A program made the position numbers and the translations under genes. 64,000 bases of DNA from Firmicutes bacterium OM04-13BH (GTDB lineage: Bacteria > Bacillota > Clostridia > Lachnospirales > Lachnospiraceae), in assembly GCA_003481745.1 (NCBI GenBank), contig QULP01000005.1, forward strand, positions 1 through 64,000. The letters run 5' to 3'. The notes beneath the pieces were generated by a model. That model had not been told where the DNA came from and made no database searches. It worked only from the letters and a program-made list of their open reading frames with translations. Within the stretch, counting starts at the first letter, position 1; every line of letters starts with the position of its first letter. Shown one piece after another: positions 31,219 through 40,534 of the stretch.

Positions 31219-32232
31219 GTGGAATTTGATTTTAAAAACGAATTTGAATCTATGATGAAATCGAATGAACTGGACACGGTTGTTGTTTTGGGACACATCA
31301 ATCCGGATGGAGATGCAGCCGGTTCTGTGATGGGAATCGCACATTATATTGGAGTGAATTATCCAGAGTATCAGGTATTCCCTTATCTGGCAGATACGAT
31401 AGACAAAGGACCAAAACTTCAGGTGAGCCAGGATAAAAAATTTGATCCGTTTGAAAAGCCGGATTTGCAGGGAAAACGTTTCGCAACAGTGATATGTGAT
31501 ACTGCGACATTGGCACGTTTAAGCGGAAGAGAATTTTATGAAGCATCTGTCGCTTCTATTGTAATCGACCATCATGCCTCAAATGAGGGCTATGGAGACA
31601 GAAACTATACAAAGGTTTCGGAAGCCTGCGCGGTAAATGTATTTTATAGTTTGAATCAGGATGATTTAAAAAAAGCGGCAGAGGCAGAAGAATATCCAAA
31701 CGCTGCAGATTATATCTATCTTGGAATTGTACATGATACGAATGCTTTTCAAAGAGCAGATGAAAGTATCATGAAGGCTGCGACAAAGCTTTTAGAACTT
31801 GGCGTAGACCATAGACGAATTATACAGACTCGGCAGATTGATACGTTAGAAGATTTGGAAAAACGTGCAGACATTTTAAAAAATGCGATACGTGTGCTGG
31901 ATGGAAAAGTCGCCTACGTGTGTATAAACAAAGAAGAAAAGGTTAAAAAGAATATCAGCTATGAGGAAATTCATCCAATCAGCAGTATTCTGCGTGACTG
32001 TGCAGACATTGAACTGGGATTTACAATGTATGAAGAAGAACCGGACAGGTGGCGTTGTTCTTTCCGCTCCGATGGAAAGTGGCTTGATGTAAATGAATTG
32101 ATTACACCATTTGGTGGAGGCGGTCATGCCGGGGCAGCAGGGCTTAGAAAACGAACCGGTGATATGGAAGAACTTAGAAGTCAGATTCTTGAGAGAGTAA
32201 AAAAACTAAGAGCAGAAAAATGTTTCACGTGA
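31219..32232 (+). CDS. nrnA: DHH-family phosphoesterase, NrnA-like nanoRNase/pAp phosphatase
   Basis: Degrades very short RNAs and/or 3'-phosphoadenosine 5'-phosphate. The DHH core shows GHINPDGDAAGS (residues 24-35), VICDTA near 92, and the signature IDHHAS near 116. The DHHA1 domain ends with PFGGGGHAGAAG near 300. 337 aa, full length. The GTG start at 31219 follows TGGAGGT. The last codons (KCFT-stop) are part of a parS site, and a terminator begins at once afterwards. C-di-nucleotide-degrading relatives (GdpP) carry extra N-terminal domains that are absent here. Confidence 0.9.
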   Translation: MEFDFKNEFESMMKSNELDTVVVLGHINPDGDAAGSVMGIAHYIGVNYPEYQVFPYLADTIDKGPKLQVSQDKKFDPFEKPDLQGKRFATVICDTATLARLSGREFYEASVASIVIDHHASNEGYGDRNYTKVSEACAVNVFYSLNQDDLKKAAEAEEYPNAADYIYLGIVHDTNAFQRADESIMKAATKLLELGVDHRRIIQTRQIDTLEDLEKRADILKNAIRVLDGKVAYVCINKEEKVKKNISYEEIHPISSILRDCADIELGFTMYEEEPDRWRCSFRSDGKWLDVNELITPFGGGGHAGAAGLRKRTGDMEELRSQILERVKKLRAEKCFT

Positions 32233-32236
32233 AACA
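32221..32236. promoter_or_regulatory. parS: parS overlapping the nrnA stop codon
   Basis: Perfect TGTTTCACGTGAAACA. Its first 12 bases encode the final Cys-Phe-Thr-stop of nrnA, and its last base is the first base of the terminator stem. Confidence 0.93.
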
Positions 32237-32275
32237 AAGCGGTTGTCAGTTTAGTTAATGACAGCCGCTTTTTGT
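32236..32275 (+). terminator. Intrinsic terminator of nrnA
   Basis: A 13-bp stem (32236-32248 with 32259-32271, one G-T pair) with a 10-nt loop, followed by TTTGTT. Confidence 0.9.
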
Positions 32276-32793
32276 TACTTGTACGGTGTACTGGTTTAAA
32301 TGTTTTTAATATAGAAGCAAGGTTTGCAGAAACCAGATGTTGCTTAATGACTGCGTTCATGAGTAAGTAGCGAAGCGGATTGCGAATGTCCGCTTTACGA
32401 GAATCAACCGGTGAATTATAAAATGAGTTTTCATTAAATCAGTGGATTGTGAATATTTGTTTGATAAAAACAAGATATTGTTAAAAAAATGTTTATTAAA
32501 CTAGATATAGTATTTTCTGATTTTGTATGTTATACTGACACTAGATTACAGAAAATCAGAAAAAACGTGAAAATTGCCCGTCACAATTACGACAGTAATA
32601 GCATTTCCAGATATTCTATGATAATGAGTGGGGATATACATCTCAGATTTTCAGACTCATTCAGTATATGAATCAGATTGATACTGGTCGATAACATTTA
32701 AGATGTGACAGGGCAGTTAAATTCTGATTTTAACGTAACCTGCTTTCTGTAAGGGACATATCCATTCGTTATTACGATTATGAACCGTAAATG
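32276..32793. other. Gene-free stretch with palindromic elements
   Basis: I find no convincing gene. Two structures stand out. One is a REP-like palindrome near 32375-32398 (AAGCGGA ... TCCGCTT). The other is a perfect 12-bp inverted repeat, TTTTCTGATTTT at 32513-32524 and its complement at 32552-32563, which brackets TTATACT, a possible -10 element. A frame from 32489 to 32671 (60 codons) has no ribosome site and no recognisable sequence. Confidence 0.5.
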
Positions 32794-32832
32794 AAAATCG
32801 GAAGCCGGGAGATAAGTCTGGCTTCCGATTTT
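32794..32832. terminator. Bidirectional terminator downstream of the MATE gene
   Basis: A perfect 13-bp stem AAAATCGGAAGCC / GGCTTCCGATTTT with a 13-nt loop and A/T tracts on both sides. Confidence 0.88.
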
Positions 32833-32871
32833 TTGTATTTAGATGCTCTGGTAACTTAGTTACCGAGGAGT

Positions 32872-34227
32872 TTACATAGTTGTTTCGTATGTTTGTTTTC
32901 TGGTAACCCAGAAAAAGACGCATACAAAGATAATTCCTTTGATAATCGATGTGGAAGAAAATGCCCACCAGATTCCGTGCAGTCCAAGGGAAGTATTTTT
33001 TAAGAAAATAGCAAGAGGGATCCTTGAACCTGTAAATATAATACTGATGATACTGCAAAGGCGGGTCATTCCAAGTCCGGAAAGAGCACCGATTGTGGTC
33101 AGTTCAATACACATAAAGCCTTCACTGAATCCGATGATAATAAGATATCCGACTGCGATGGTAATCGCTTTTGGTTCATGAAAGAAGATTGTTGCAATTG
33201 TATTTGGCGCAAAGACAAATACAAGAGTGATAATCAGCCCCCAGATGCCAACGGTCCATAAAGAAGCATGATATCCTTTGCGGACACGGTTCATTTTTCC
33301 GGCACCATAGTTTTGAGCAGTAAAGGCATTTAAGGCTGATGCAAAACCATCTGCAGTATTCCAGGATACGGACTCAATCTGACCTCCGACTCGTTGTGTG
33401 GCAACCGCTTCTGCACCGAAAGCAGATACCATACGGGTAAGCACCATCGAGATAATACAATATGCCATACCCTGAATGGCGGTAGGAATTCCAATCCGGC
33501 AGATACCATTTAAGTAAGGTGCCGGAATTTTTGTAAGTAAATGAGTTCCCTTTAATACATTTTCTTTTTTCTGCTTGATAACGCAGATTATCATAATGCT
33601 CATAACGATAAACTGTGCAGTTACGGTTGCAATTGCTGCACCGGTAACGCCAAGCTTTGGAAATGGACCGGGACCAAGAATTAAAACAGGGTCTAAAATC
33701 ATGTTTGTCACAAGTCCGATGAGATTGGCGAGAAATGGTGTTTTTGAATCTCCTTGCGCAGTATAAATTCCGGTTAACGTGACTGTTAAAAAAGAAAATA
33801 CAATCAGTCCGCAGGCAATTTTCGTATAGGACAATGCGGCTGAGACTGCTTCTGGGTCATTGAGCTTAAAAAATCCGACCATCTGCCGGACAAAAATGAG
33901 GCATAAAATAGCGTAAGCCAGTCCCATAAAAGTAGATAGCTGCACAGCGGTCTGCGCAAAACCGTGTGCTTTTTCTTTTTCTCCCCGTCCTAAAGACTGT
34001 GCGACTTTTACCTGACCACCCATCCTTGCCATGGAAGCCAGCCCCTGCGAAAGCCAGGTAAACATACCACCAACTCCGACTCCGGCAACGGCTTTTGAGC
34101 CAAGCAGACCAATCCATGCCATATCGGTGATATTATATAATGTTCCCAGAAATGAAGAAGCCATGATGGGGAGTGCGAGTTTGGTTAAGGTCTTTAGAAT
34201 AGGACCTTTTGTTAAATTTCCATCCAA
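32872..34227 (-). CDS. MATE family efflux transporter
   Basis: Multidrug/Na+ or H+ antiporter of the NorM/DinF type. 451 aa with about 12 membrane helices in two halves. The start region NLTKGPILKTLTKLALPIM is characteristic of the family. The helix 1 stretch FLGTLYNITDMAWIGLLG and the central GIPTAIQGMAY at the start of the second half support it. The only upstream in-frame start is TTG at 34227, with GGAGG 13 bp away, which is longer than usual. It is divergent from the transglutaminase-like gene and flanked downstream by a bidirectional terminator. Substrate unknown. Confidence 0.92.
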   Translation of the reverse strand: MDGNLTKGPILKTLTKLALPIMASSFLGTLYNITDMAWIGLLGSKAVAGVGVGGMFTWLSQGLASMARMGGQVKVAQSLGRGEKEKAHGFAQTAVQLSTFMGLAYAILCLIFVRQMVGFFKLNDPEAVSAALSYTKIACGLIVFSFLTVTLTGIYTAQGDSKTPFLANLIGLVTNMILDPVLILGPGPFPKLGVTGAAIATVTAQFIVMSIMIICVIKQKKENVLKGTHLLTKIPAPYLNGICRIGIPTAIQGMAYCIISMVLTRMVSAFGAEAVATQRVGGQIESVSWNTADGFASALNAFTAQNYGAGKMNRVRKGYHASLWTVGIWGLIITLVFVFAPNTIATIFFHEPKAITIAVGYLIIIGFSEGFMCIELTTIGALSGLGMTRLCSIISIIFTGSRIPLAIFLKNTSLGLHGIWWAFSSTSIIKGIIFVCVFFWVTRKQTYETTM

Positions 34228-34386
34228 CGTATTTGTGTAACCTCCAAATTATTCTGTATATCTATGTTATCTTATTTTATGAAGAAAAGCAACGAGAAAA
34301 AAGAAAGAAAATTTGAAGGATTCATTGAGAAAATCTGGATATCATGATATTCTGTAGTCAGAAAATGTCAAAAAGGAGAGAACTAT

Positions 34387-36246
34387 ATGAAGAAAAAATC
34401 GTTTTTGCTGTCATTTTTCCTTGCCATGCTTTTTGTTGTATTAGGCAGTGTGAATGTAAAAGCAGATGAAACATTGGAAGGATACACTTATGTCAATCCA
34501 ATGTATGAAGACCTTGAGGGGAATTTTGAGTTTGAGTCTGATTTTGAGCTGTATTCTGAGTCTGATAGTGAGGAATCAGATGAAGAGGATGGAATTGACA
34601 CTTATGATTCGAGGAGTGTTCAGTATACGAGTGACAAGCAGAGTCTGATAAAGACATTCAGACAGCAGTTAGTCAATCGTGCAGGAACAATTGATTTGTA
34701 TTATCACTGTAATCAGAAGATTACACAGGATTTTTTTGACGAGTTCTCTGCTGAACTGTTTAATGGGGCAGTGGCACATACGGGTGTAGGAAAAGAGGGA
34801 GATTATATCAGATGGCACTACCAGGGATGGCGTGTCAATGCAAATTATAAAACGGACCGCAATGGTGGATACAATTTGAATATTACTTATAATATGTATT
34901 ATTTATCAGACGCATCACAGGAAAGTCAGATGGATCAGGCGGTTTCCAATGTGTTGAAGTCTTTAAATCTTTCAAATAAAACAGATTATCAGAAAATCAA
35001 AGCGATTTATGATTATATATGTTCCAATATCACGTATGATTATGTAAATTTAAATGATGATTCCTATCTCTTGAAGCACACCGCATATGCTGCATTGATT
35101 AATAAAACAGCAGTTTGTCAGGGATATGCAACATTATTTTATCGTCTGTCTTTGGAGTCGGGGGTAGATACGAGAGTCATTACCGGAGATTCCGGAGGTC
35201 CACATGCATGGAACATTGTGAAGCTGAATGGAAAATATTATAATCTTGACAGTACATGGGATGCTGGTTCATCAAGCTACTATTATTTCTTAAAGAGCAT
35301 GAATGATTTTTCTAACCATACGAGATATGAAGAATATCAGACATCCGATTTTACGTCCGCTTATCCGATGGCAGAGAAATCTTATTCTGAATCAGGAAAT
35401 CAAGAGCCACTTGAAAAAGAACATAATTATGGACAGCCAATGTATGTATGGGCGAATGACCACAAATCGATTACCGCAGCACGTATCTGCCAGAATGATT
35501 CAAGTCATATTGAGCAGGAAACAGCAGAAGCAGAACAAACGGTTATAAAAGAACCGACCTGCACAGAAAAAGGCAGTGTTCTTTGGCGTGCGGTGTTTGA
35601 AAATCCGGCATTTGAAGCACAGGAAGAAGTGGTTGAGGAACCTGCGCTTGGTCATAGCTTTAAAAATGGAGTCTGCGTCAGATGTAATGCGAAAATCACA
35701 GGACGCTGGATGAAATCAGGTTCTAAATGGTGGTATCGCTATGAGGATGGTTCTTATCCTAAGAATGGATTATATAAAATCGGAAATACATGGTATGGAT
35801 TTGATGCTTCCGGCTGGATGAAAACAGGATGGGCTGCTTTTGATAAAAACTGGTATTATTTTGCACCGAGCGGAGCGATGAAAACAGGCTGGCTAGCAGA
35901 AAATAAAATCTGGTATTACTTGAAATCCGATGGAAAGATGGCAAAAGGCTGGCTTAGAGTAGACGGTGCCTGGTATTATATGAATGGAAGCGGACATATG
36001 CTGAAAGGTTTCATTACGGTAGGAAACGGAAAATACTACATGAATGGAAGCGGAAGAATGGTAACCGGCTGGAATGTAATAAATGGTTACTGGTACTACT
36101 TTACCTCAAGTGGAAAGATGGCGACCGGCTGGCAGAAAATTGATAATAAATGGTATTATTTAAGTTCAGACGGTAAAATGGCAAAAAACACCTGGGTCGG
36201 AAACTGGTATGTAAATGGCTCAGGCGTGTGGGTAAAGAGCAGGTAA
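34387..36246 (+). CDS. Secreted transglutaminase-like protein with cell-wall-binding repeats
   Basis: A 619-aa surface protein. A signal peptide (MKKKSFLLSFFLAMLFVVLG, cleaved near 27) precedes an acidic region (about 50-75). The transglutaminase core shows Cys near 243 (AVCQGYATLF), His near 273 (GGPHAWNIV) and Asp near 287 (NLDSTWD), so the Cys-His-Asp triad is complete. The C-terminal 180 residues hold eight or nine aromatic repeats of the type GW....WYY....G.M, resembling choline/cell-wall-binding repeats. It probably hydrolyses or crosslinks peptides at the cell surface; the actual activity is unproven. Confidence 0.88.
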   Translation: MKKKSFLLSFFLAMLFVVLGSVNVKADETLEGYTYVNPMYEDLEGNFEFESDFELYSESDSEESDEEDGIDTYDSRSVQYTSDKQSLIKTFRQQLVNRAGTIDLYYHCNQKITQDFFDEFSAELFNGAVAHTGVGKEGDYIRWHYQGWRVNANYKTDRNGGYNLNITYNMYYLSDASQESQMDQAVSNVLKSLNLSNKTDYQKIKAIYDYICSNITYDYVNLNDDSYLLKHTAYAALINKTAVCQGYATLFYRLSLESGVDTRVITGDSGGPHAWNIVKLNGKYYNLDSTWDAGSSSYYYFLKSMNDFSNHTRYEEYQTSDFTSAYPMAEKSYSESGNQEPLEKEHNYGQPMYVWANDHKSITAARICQNDSSHIEQETAEAEQTVIKEPTCTEKGSVLWRAVFENPAFEAQEEVVEEPALGHSFKNGVCVRCNAKITGRWMKSGSKWWYRYEDGSYPKNGLYKIGNTWYGFDASGWMKTGWAAFDKNWYYFAPSGAMKTGWLAENKIWYYLKSDGKMAKGWLRVDGAWYYMNGSGHMLKGFITVGNGKYYMNGSGRMVTGWNVINGYWYYFTSSGKMATGWQKIDNKWYYLSSDGKMAKNTWVGNWYVNGSGVWVKSR

Positions 36247-36289
36247 AACAATATAAAACAATATAAAGAAGTATAAAAAAGAAAAAAAG

Positions 36290-36323
36290 AAATCCTCGGT
36301 TGCTGCTGACAGCCGAGGATTTT
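36290..36323. terminator. Bidirectional terminator
   Basis: A 10-bp stem AAATCCTCGG / CCGAGGATTT between the convergent surface-protein gene and the TRAP remnant, with A-rich and T-rich flanks. Confidence 0.85.
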
Positions 36324-36334
36324 CTCTTATATGA

Positions 36335-37198
36335 TTAGCCTAAGAAGAAGTTCATTGGAACAGTAACAATAGCAGGGAAAAGTACCATCAATAATAAAAT
36401 GATGACTTCGGCTAATAAGAAAGGCCAAATGGATTTTACCATGCGTTCCATGTTAATTTTACCTGCACCACATGCAACATTTAATACAGTTCCGACAGGA
36501 GGTGTTAACAATCCCATTACAGTCATTAAAATAAATACAACTCCAAAGTATGCAACATCAATTCCGGCAGCTTTTACAGCCGGCAGTAAAACAGGTGTTA
36601 AAATCATAATCGTAGGAGTTACATCCATAGAAGTTCCAACTAATAAAACGATTATACAGATAATAAACATTAACAGTATCGGATGATTGATAAATGGTGC
36701 AAGAATACCGGTTACAATAGCCGGAACATTTGCAACAGTCATCATCCAGGATGAAACCATAGCTGCTGCGGCTAAGAACATGATAACAGAAGAAGATTTT
36801 GCGGCGGAAACGAGGCAGTCCATTAACATGTTAATTTTTAATTCTTTGTATACAAATAATCCGATTACAAGTGCATATACTGCTGCGATTACACCAGCTT
36901 CGGTTGGAGTGAATTTTCCACTTCTTAATCCGACAAGAATAAATACAGGAAGGATTAAGGCCCACAAGCCATCAATTAAGGCTTTCACCACTTCTTTGGC
37001 AGACTGTCTTTCAGCTTTTGCGAGGTTATCTTTTTTGGCAATGAAGAACCATAATACACATTGGAGAAAAAAAAGAACTGATGAAGCTGTATCCGGAATT
37101 TTTTGTGAATAATGAGTAAATAAAAATGGCGTATTAATCCCATAATTTGTGGGAGTTAATACGCTGTTTTTTTCGTATATTTTTTGTTTGATTAACAT
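36335..37198 (-). pseudogene. TRAP transporter large permease (DctM), 5'-truncated remnant
   Basis: The frame encodes 287 aa. From about residue 42 onward (CVLWFFIAKKDN, then LPVFILVGLRSGKFTPTEAGV) it matches the C-terminal 60 percent of DctM, including the conserved end MGLLTPPVGTVLNVACG. Intact DctM is about 425 aa with 11-13 helices, so roughly 165 N-terminal residues are gone. The first 40 residues of the frame look non-homologous and run through a strong hairpin at 37129-37164. No dctP or dctQ is nearby. It is most likely a non-functional relic. Confidence 0.75.
37129..37171 (+). terminator. Hairpin at the TRAP remnant junction
   Basis: GCGTATTAA pairs with TTAATACGC and continues through CCCAT/GTGGG with one mismatch. 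T7 follows on the plus strand. It lies inside the apparent 5' end of the remnant, arguing against that end being coding. Confidence 0.65.
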
Positions 37199-37298
37199 TG
37201 AGTAAACTCAGATATCATGGTATTATATATAATATTAAACGTGTCGGTGAACCTGTGAGCAAGGGAAGGAAGCCCTTTATGGATTGGAGGATGATGCC

Positions 37299-37967
37299 AT
37301 GAAATATGTAATTGTTGACCTTGAAATGAATCCTGTTTCAAATGAATATCCAAACGAACGAAAAGTAAGCAGACTTGAGACAATTCAGATTGGTGCAGTG
37401 CTTTTGGATGAGAAGTATCAGGAAATTGGAAGTTTTGTAACGCTGGTAAAGCCAGAGTACAATACTCGTATTCAGAAACGTTATGAAAAGCTGACAGGGA
37501 TTAAGACAAGCATGGTAGAATCTGCTCCGCATTTTAAAGAAGCACTGGGTATGTTCTTTAACTGGTGCGGCAGTATTCAGGATGAAGTGCAGATTATTCA
37601 GTGGAGTGAGAATGATTACCTTCAATTTACAAGAGAATTGCAGATGAAAGGAATTTCAGTATCAGAACAGAATCAAAAGTACATGGAACATGTCTGGTTG
37701 GATTTTCAGGCGGAATATGAGAAAGTGCTTGGACTGGAAAGAAATATCTCTTTAAAAGATGCGATTATGTATGCCGGAGAAGATTTTCATGGTCATCAGC
37801 ATGATGCACTGGTTGACGCGAGAAATACGGCCTGTCTGTTTGGGATTGTAAGAGATGAAGAGAAATGTGAGAAAGCGTTGAAACATGTCATCGAGGTGTT
37901 AAAACCAAAAACGGAAGTTTCCCTTGGAGATATGTTTGACTTCTCGGGTTTGTCGTTGTCGGCATAA
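37299..37967 (+). CDS. DEDDh 3'-5' exonuclease family protein
   Basis: A 222-aa nuclease of the DnaQ/RNase T superfamily. Motif ExoI is VDLEMNP (Asp/Glu at residues 6-8), ExoII includes WSENDYLQF near 106, and ExoIII is HQHDALVDARNTACL near 170 with the DEDDh His and Asp. I choose ATG 37299, which has GGAGG 8 bp upstream; an upstream TTG at 37284 would overlap that site. KapD/ERI-1-like nucleases are the closest type by motif spacing. The substrate, RNA or DNA, cannot be told. It ends at a strong terminator. Confidence 0.85.
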   Translation: MKYVIVDLEMNPVSNEYPNERKVSRLETIQIGAVLLDEKYQEIGSFVTLVKPEYNTRIQKRYEKLTGIKTSMVESAPHFKEALGMFFNWCGSIQDEVQIIQWSENDYLQFTRELQMKGISVSEQNQKYMEHVWLDFQAEYEKVLGLERNISLKDAIMYAGEDFHGHQHDALVDARNTACLFGIVRDEEKCEKALKHVIEVLKPKTEVSLGDMFDFSGLSLSA

Positions 37968-37972
37968 GAATT

Positions 37973-38031
37973 AAAAAAAGCTGCAAAGCGCAAAGATTAA
38001 GAAATGATATGCGCTCTTTGCAGCTTTTTTT
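37973..38031 (+). terminator. Intrinsic terminator after the exonuclease gene
   Basis: Long stem: A7GCTGCAAAG pairs with CTTTGCAGCT7, with an inner GCGCA/TGCGC stem and a 17-nt loop. Confidence 0.9.
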
Positions 38032-38047
38032 GACGTATATTCGCAAA

Positions 38048-38082
38048 CCAAGCTGCCACTCATTGCCCGAGTGACAGCTTGG
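38048..38082. terminator. Hairpin downstream of the ABC permease gene
   Basis: CCAAGCTG / CAGCTTGG with an inner CACTC/GAGTG stem. It lies 8 bp beyond the minus-strand permease stop, with only a weak T-rich run following on the minus strand. Confidence 0.55.
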
Positions 38083-38089
38083 TTACTTG

Positions 38090-40534
38090 CTATCCCTGAT
38101 ACCTTATTCTTTCAACCAGCGTTTCCTTTTTCAGATTACTGCTTAAAACGCAGGAAAGTACAATCTGCAACAGACCGACCAAAAAAATCATAATAAAAAT
38201 TGGTACGATTGGAACATGATAGATATTCATTCCAAATATTCCAATATGTTTTGCATAGGAAAAAAGTGCATATCCGAGCGGCAGACCAATGATCAAAGCT
38301 ACGCATATGGTGCCAACCGTAAAAATCAGTCCCTGTAACTGCAGGCATAAATTTAATTGTTTATTCGTCATACCCACAGCCTGTAATACACCATATTCCT
38401 GCTTTTTTGTCGTAATATTCATAATCATGGTGTTTGCCATATTCATAAAACCGATGAGTCCTACAACCGCCATAAACAGATAACAGCCAAGCTTCATCAT
38501 GCGGGCTGCGACTTCGGCAGATTGTAACTGTGCATGATAGGTATCCATTTTTATATGTGAAGTATTAGAAATCAAAGTATTCAGACTCTGTTCCACAGAT
38601 GCCACATCTTTTTTATCACAGTCCACCCACAGATAGCCATAGGCTGTTCCTCTCGGATTCATGGAACGGTATACACCTTCCGGAATAACAAGATAAGTCT
38701 CCGCACTTACAAAGGATCCTGCAATCTTTCCCTGATAGGTATAGGTTCCACTTCCATTCTCAAAGTCAAATGCAATTGATTCACCCGGAGCATATCCATC
38801 TTGTTCCATCCACGTCGACCAACCAAAGAAAATATCACCATTCTTTACCGCCTGATCATAGTCCATAGAGCCAATATCTCCGTCTTGGCGCATAAAATCA
38901 AAATCCTTTTTACTCACAATAGCACCCGGAAATCTTGTTCCATTCAGATTTACAGAAACAATCTCTCTCGTCATGACATCTGTCACTCCCGGAATGCTTT
39001 TGATTTCCTCAATCAGCGAATCATTCAATGGATTATCCGTCAGAATCGTATCCAGATTATTCTCAGGATATCTTTCATCATACTCAGCAGAATAGTCAAG
39101 CTGCAGTTCAAATTGTCCATGATTAACGGAAAGACGTGCTTCATGCTCCGTGTCAATATTTCCCACATAATTAGAGATAATCACAAACAATGTGCAGGAA
39201 AGCCCCATTGTGAGGATGGTACTAATGGTTCTTTTTTGATTACCCGTTACATTTGCCATTGCCATAGAAAACACGGTGACATTTTTTCTGCCATTTCGTT
39301 TTCCTTTTTTGTGTGTTTCAGCATTTTCTAAATACCGTGTTGCTTCGATAGGCGAAATCCGTGAAACAATTTTCATTGGTTTACGCAGCGCCAAAACAAC
39401 GGTAAGAAATGATACGAAAATACATAGAAGCATAACAGGCAGGGAAAACAGTGGCACCTGCTGATTTTGGACTCCCATAGAGCCAGTTTCGGTTGATACA
39501 AGGTTTCCCTGTTCTACCAGCCAGTTAAAACCGCATTTTGCAATCAGAAAACCAAGAAGCAATCCAACCGGTATTGAAGAAATTGTCAAAAAAATGCCCT
39601 CTCTGAAGATCAGTTGTTTCATCTGCTTTTTTGTCGCTCCCAGAGCCTTGATTTTTCCATACTCCTGTATCTTGTTGGCAATACCGACCTGAAAAATATT
39701 ATAAATGACCACAACAGAGAAAAGTACAATTGCAAGAATCAAAACCCCGCATACCGCAATCGTTTCATAACTCGGCTGCAAGACCCATTGCAAATAGAGA
39801 TCATTGACTATAACGTTTTTTTCTTCGATCCCACAAGCTGCTGCAATCTGCTTTATAACCGAATCAATATTATTCATAGATACATTTGCAGAATCATTTA
39901 AAGTAAAATAAATATTATACTGTCTGTCATTCTCTGCGACGTGTTCATCATAAAACTCCTGTGACCCGAAAGCAACATAAGATGCCTCGATGGTATACTC
40001 ATCCCGATCATATAGGATTCCGCTGACAACAAATTCTTCCGGCTTATATTCTGACTGCATCCCTGCGCGGTAATCCAGTGTAACCGTATCTCCGATCTTT
40101 ACATCACCATACCCCATTGCACGAAAAAATGCTCTTCCTGCGGCAATTTCCTGCATTTTTTCCGGATACTTTCCTTCCTTCAACTCATATTCTTTATTAT
40201 AAGGAAGCATTTTTCTTGCAGTCTCATCCATGCAGACAAACCCGCCTTTTTCATTGCCTTTTATGATACCTTCGGTGCACATAGTGCCTGTAGCATCTAT
40301 TTCCGCACGGCGGTTTACTTCTTTTAACTGCGATCCGTCTGCGGAAACAAACAGACCATAATTGCTTCCATATGATCCTGCCGCCTGACTTTTCTGTAAA
40401 TGAATTCCCCCATTTCCCACAGTACTGATGATAACAAGCAGCATCGTGGTCAGACAGATTGCCATCATGATCAGTATACTTCTTGTCCTGTTCCTTTTGT
40501 CATTGCTATATGCAATCCTGCTTATTGTCTTCAT
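38090..40534 (-). CDS. ABC transporter permease (FtsX/MacB-like, two FtsX domains)
   Basis: An 814-aa membrane protein. Layout: helix near 19-38, a large extracytoplasmic domain (about 40-250), three helices near 255-385 (first FtsX domain), a short hydrophobic segment near 430-450, a second outer domain (about 455-680), and three helices near 690-810 (second FtsX domain; MNMANTMIMNITTKKQEYGVLQAVGM is the typical motif, cited as a region). Such permeases act as mechanotransducers exporting or sensing peptides. It overlaps the ATPase gene by 4 bp. The pairing with an ATPase and a two-component system suggests a response to envelope stress or antimicrobial peptides. Confidence 0.9.
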   Translation of the reverse strand: MKTISRIAYSNDKRNRTRSILIMMAICLTTMLLVIISTVGNGGIHLQKSQAAGSYGSNYGLFVSADGSQLKEVNRRAEIDATGTMCTEGIIKGNEKGGFVCMDETARKMLPYNKEYELKEGKYPEKMQEIAAGRAFFRAMGYGDVKIGDTVTLDYRAGMQSEYKPEEFVVSGILYDRDEYTIEASYVAFGSQEFYDEHVAENDRQYNIYFTLNDSANVSMNNIDSVIKQIAAACGIEEKNVIVNDLYLQWVLQPSYETIAVCGVLILAIVLFSVVVIYNIFQVGIANKIQEYGKIKALGATKKQMKQLIFREGIFLTISSIPVGLLLGFLIAKCGFNWLVEQGNLVSTETGSMGVQNQQVPLFSLPVMLLCIFVSFLTVVLALRKPMKIVSRISPIEATRYLENAETHKKGKRNGRKNVTVFSMAMANVTGNQKRTISTILTMGLSCTLFVIISNYVGNIDTEHEARLSVNHGQFELQLDYSAEYDERYPENNLDTILTDNPLNDSLIEEIKSIPGVTDVMTREIVSVNLNGTRFPGAIVSKKDFDFMRQDGDIGSMDYDQAVKNGDIFFGWSTWMEQDGYAPGESIAFDFENGSGTYTYQGKIAGSFVSAETYLVIPEGVYRSMNPRGTAYGYLWVDCDKKDVASVEQSLNTLISNTSHIKMDTYHAQLQSAEVAARMMKLGCYLFMAVVGLIGFMNMANTMIMNITTKKQEYGVLQAVGMTNKQLNLCLQLQGLIFTVGTICVALIIGLPLGYALFSYAKHIGIFGMNIYHVPIVPIFIMIFLVGLLQIVLSCVLSSNLKKETLVERIRYQG

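Noticed and set aside
32489-32671. 60-codon frame in the nrnA-MATE gap
   Set aside because: No ribosome site, crosses the inverted repeat, and resembles nothing known.
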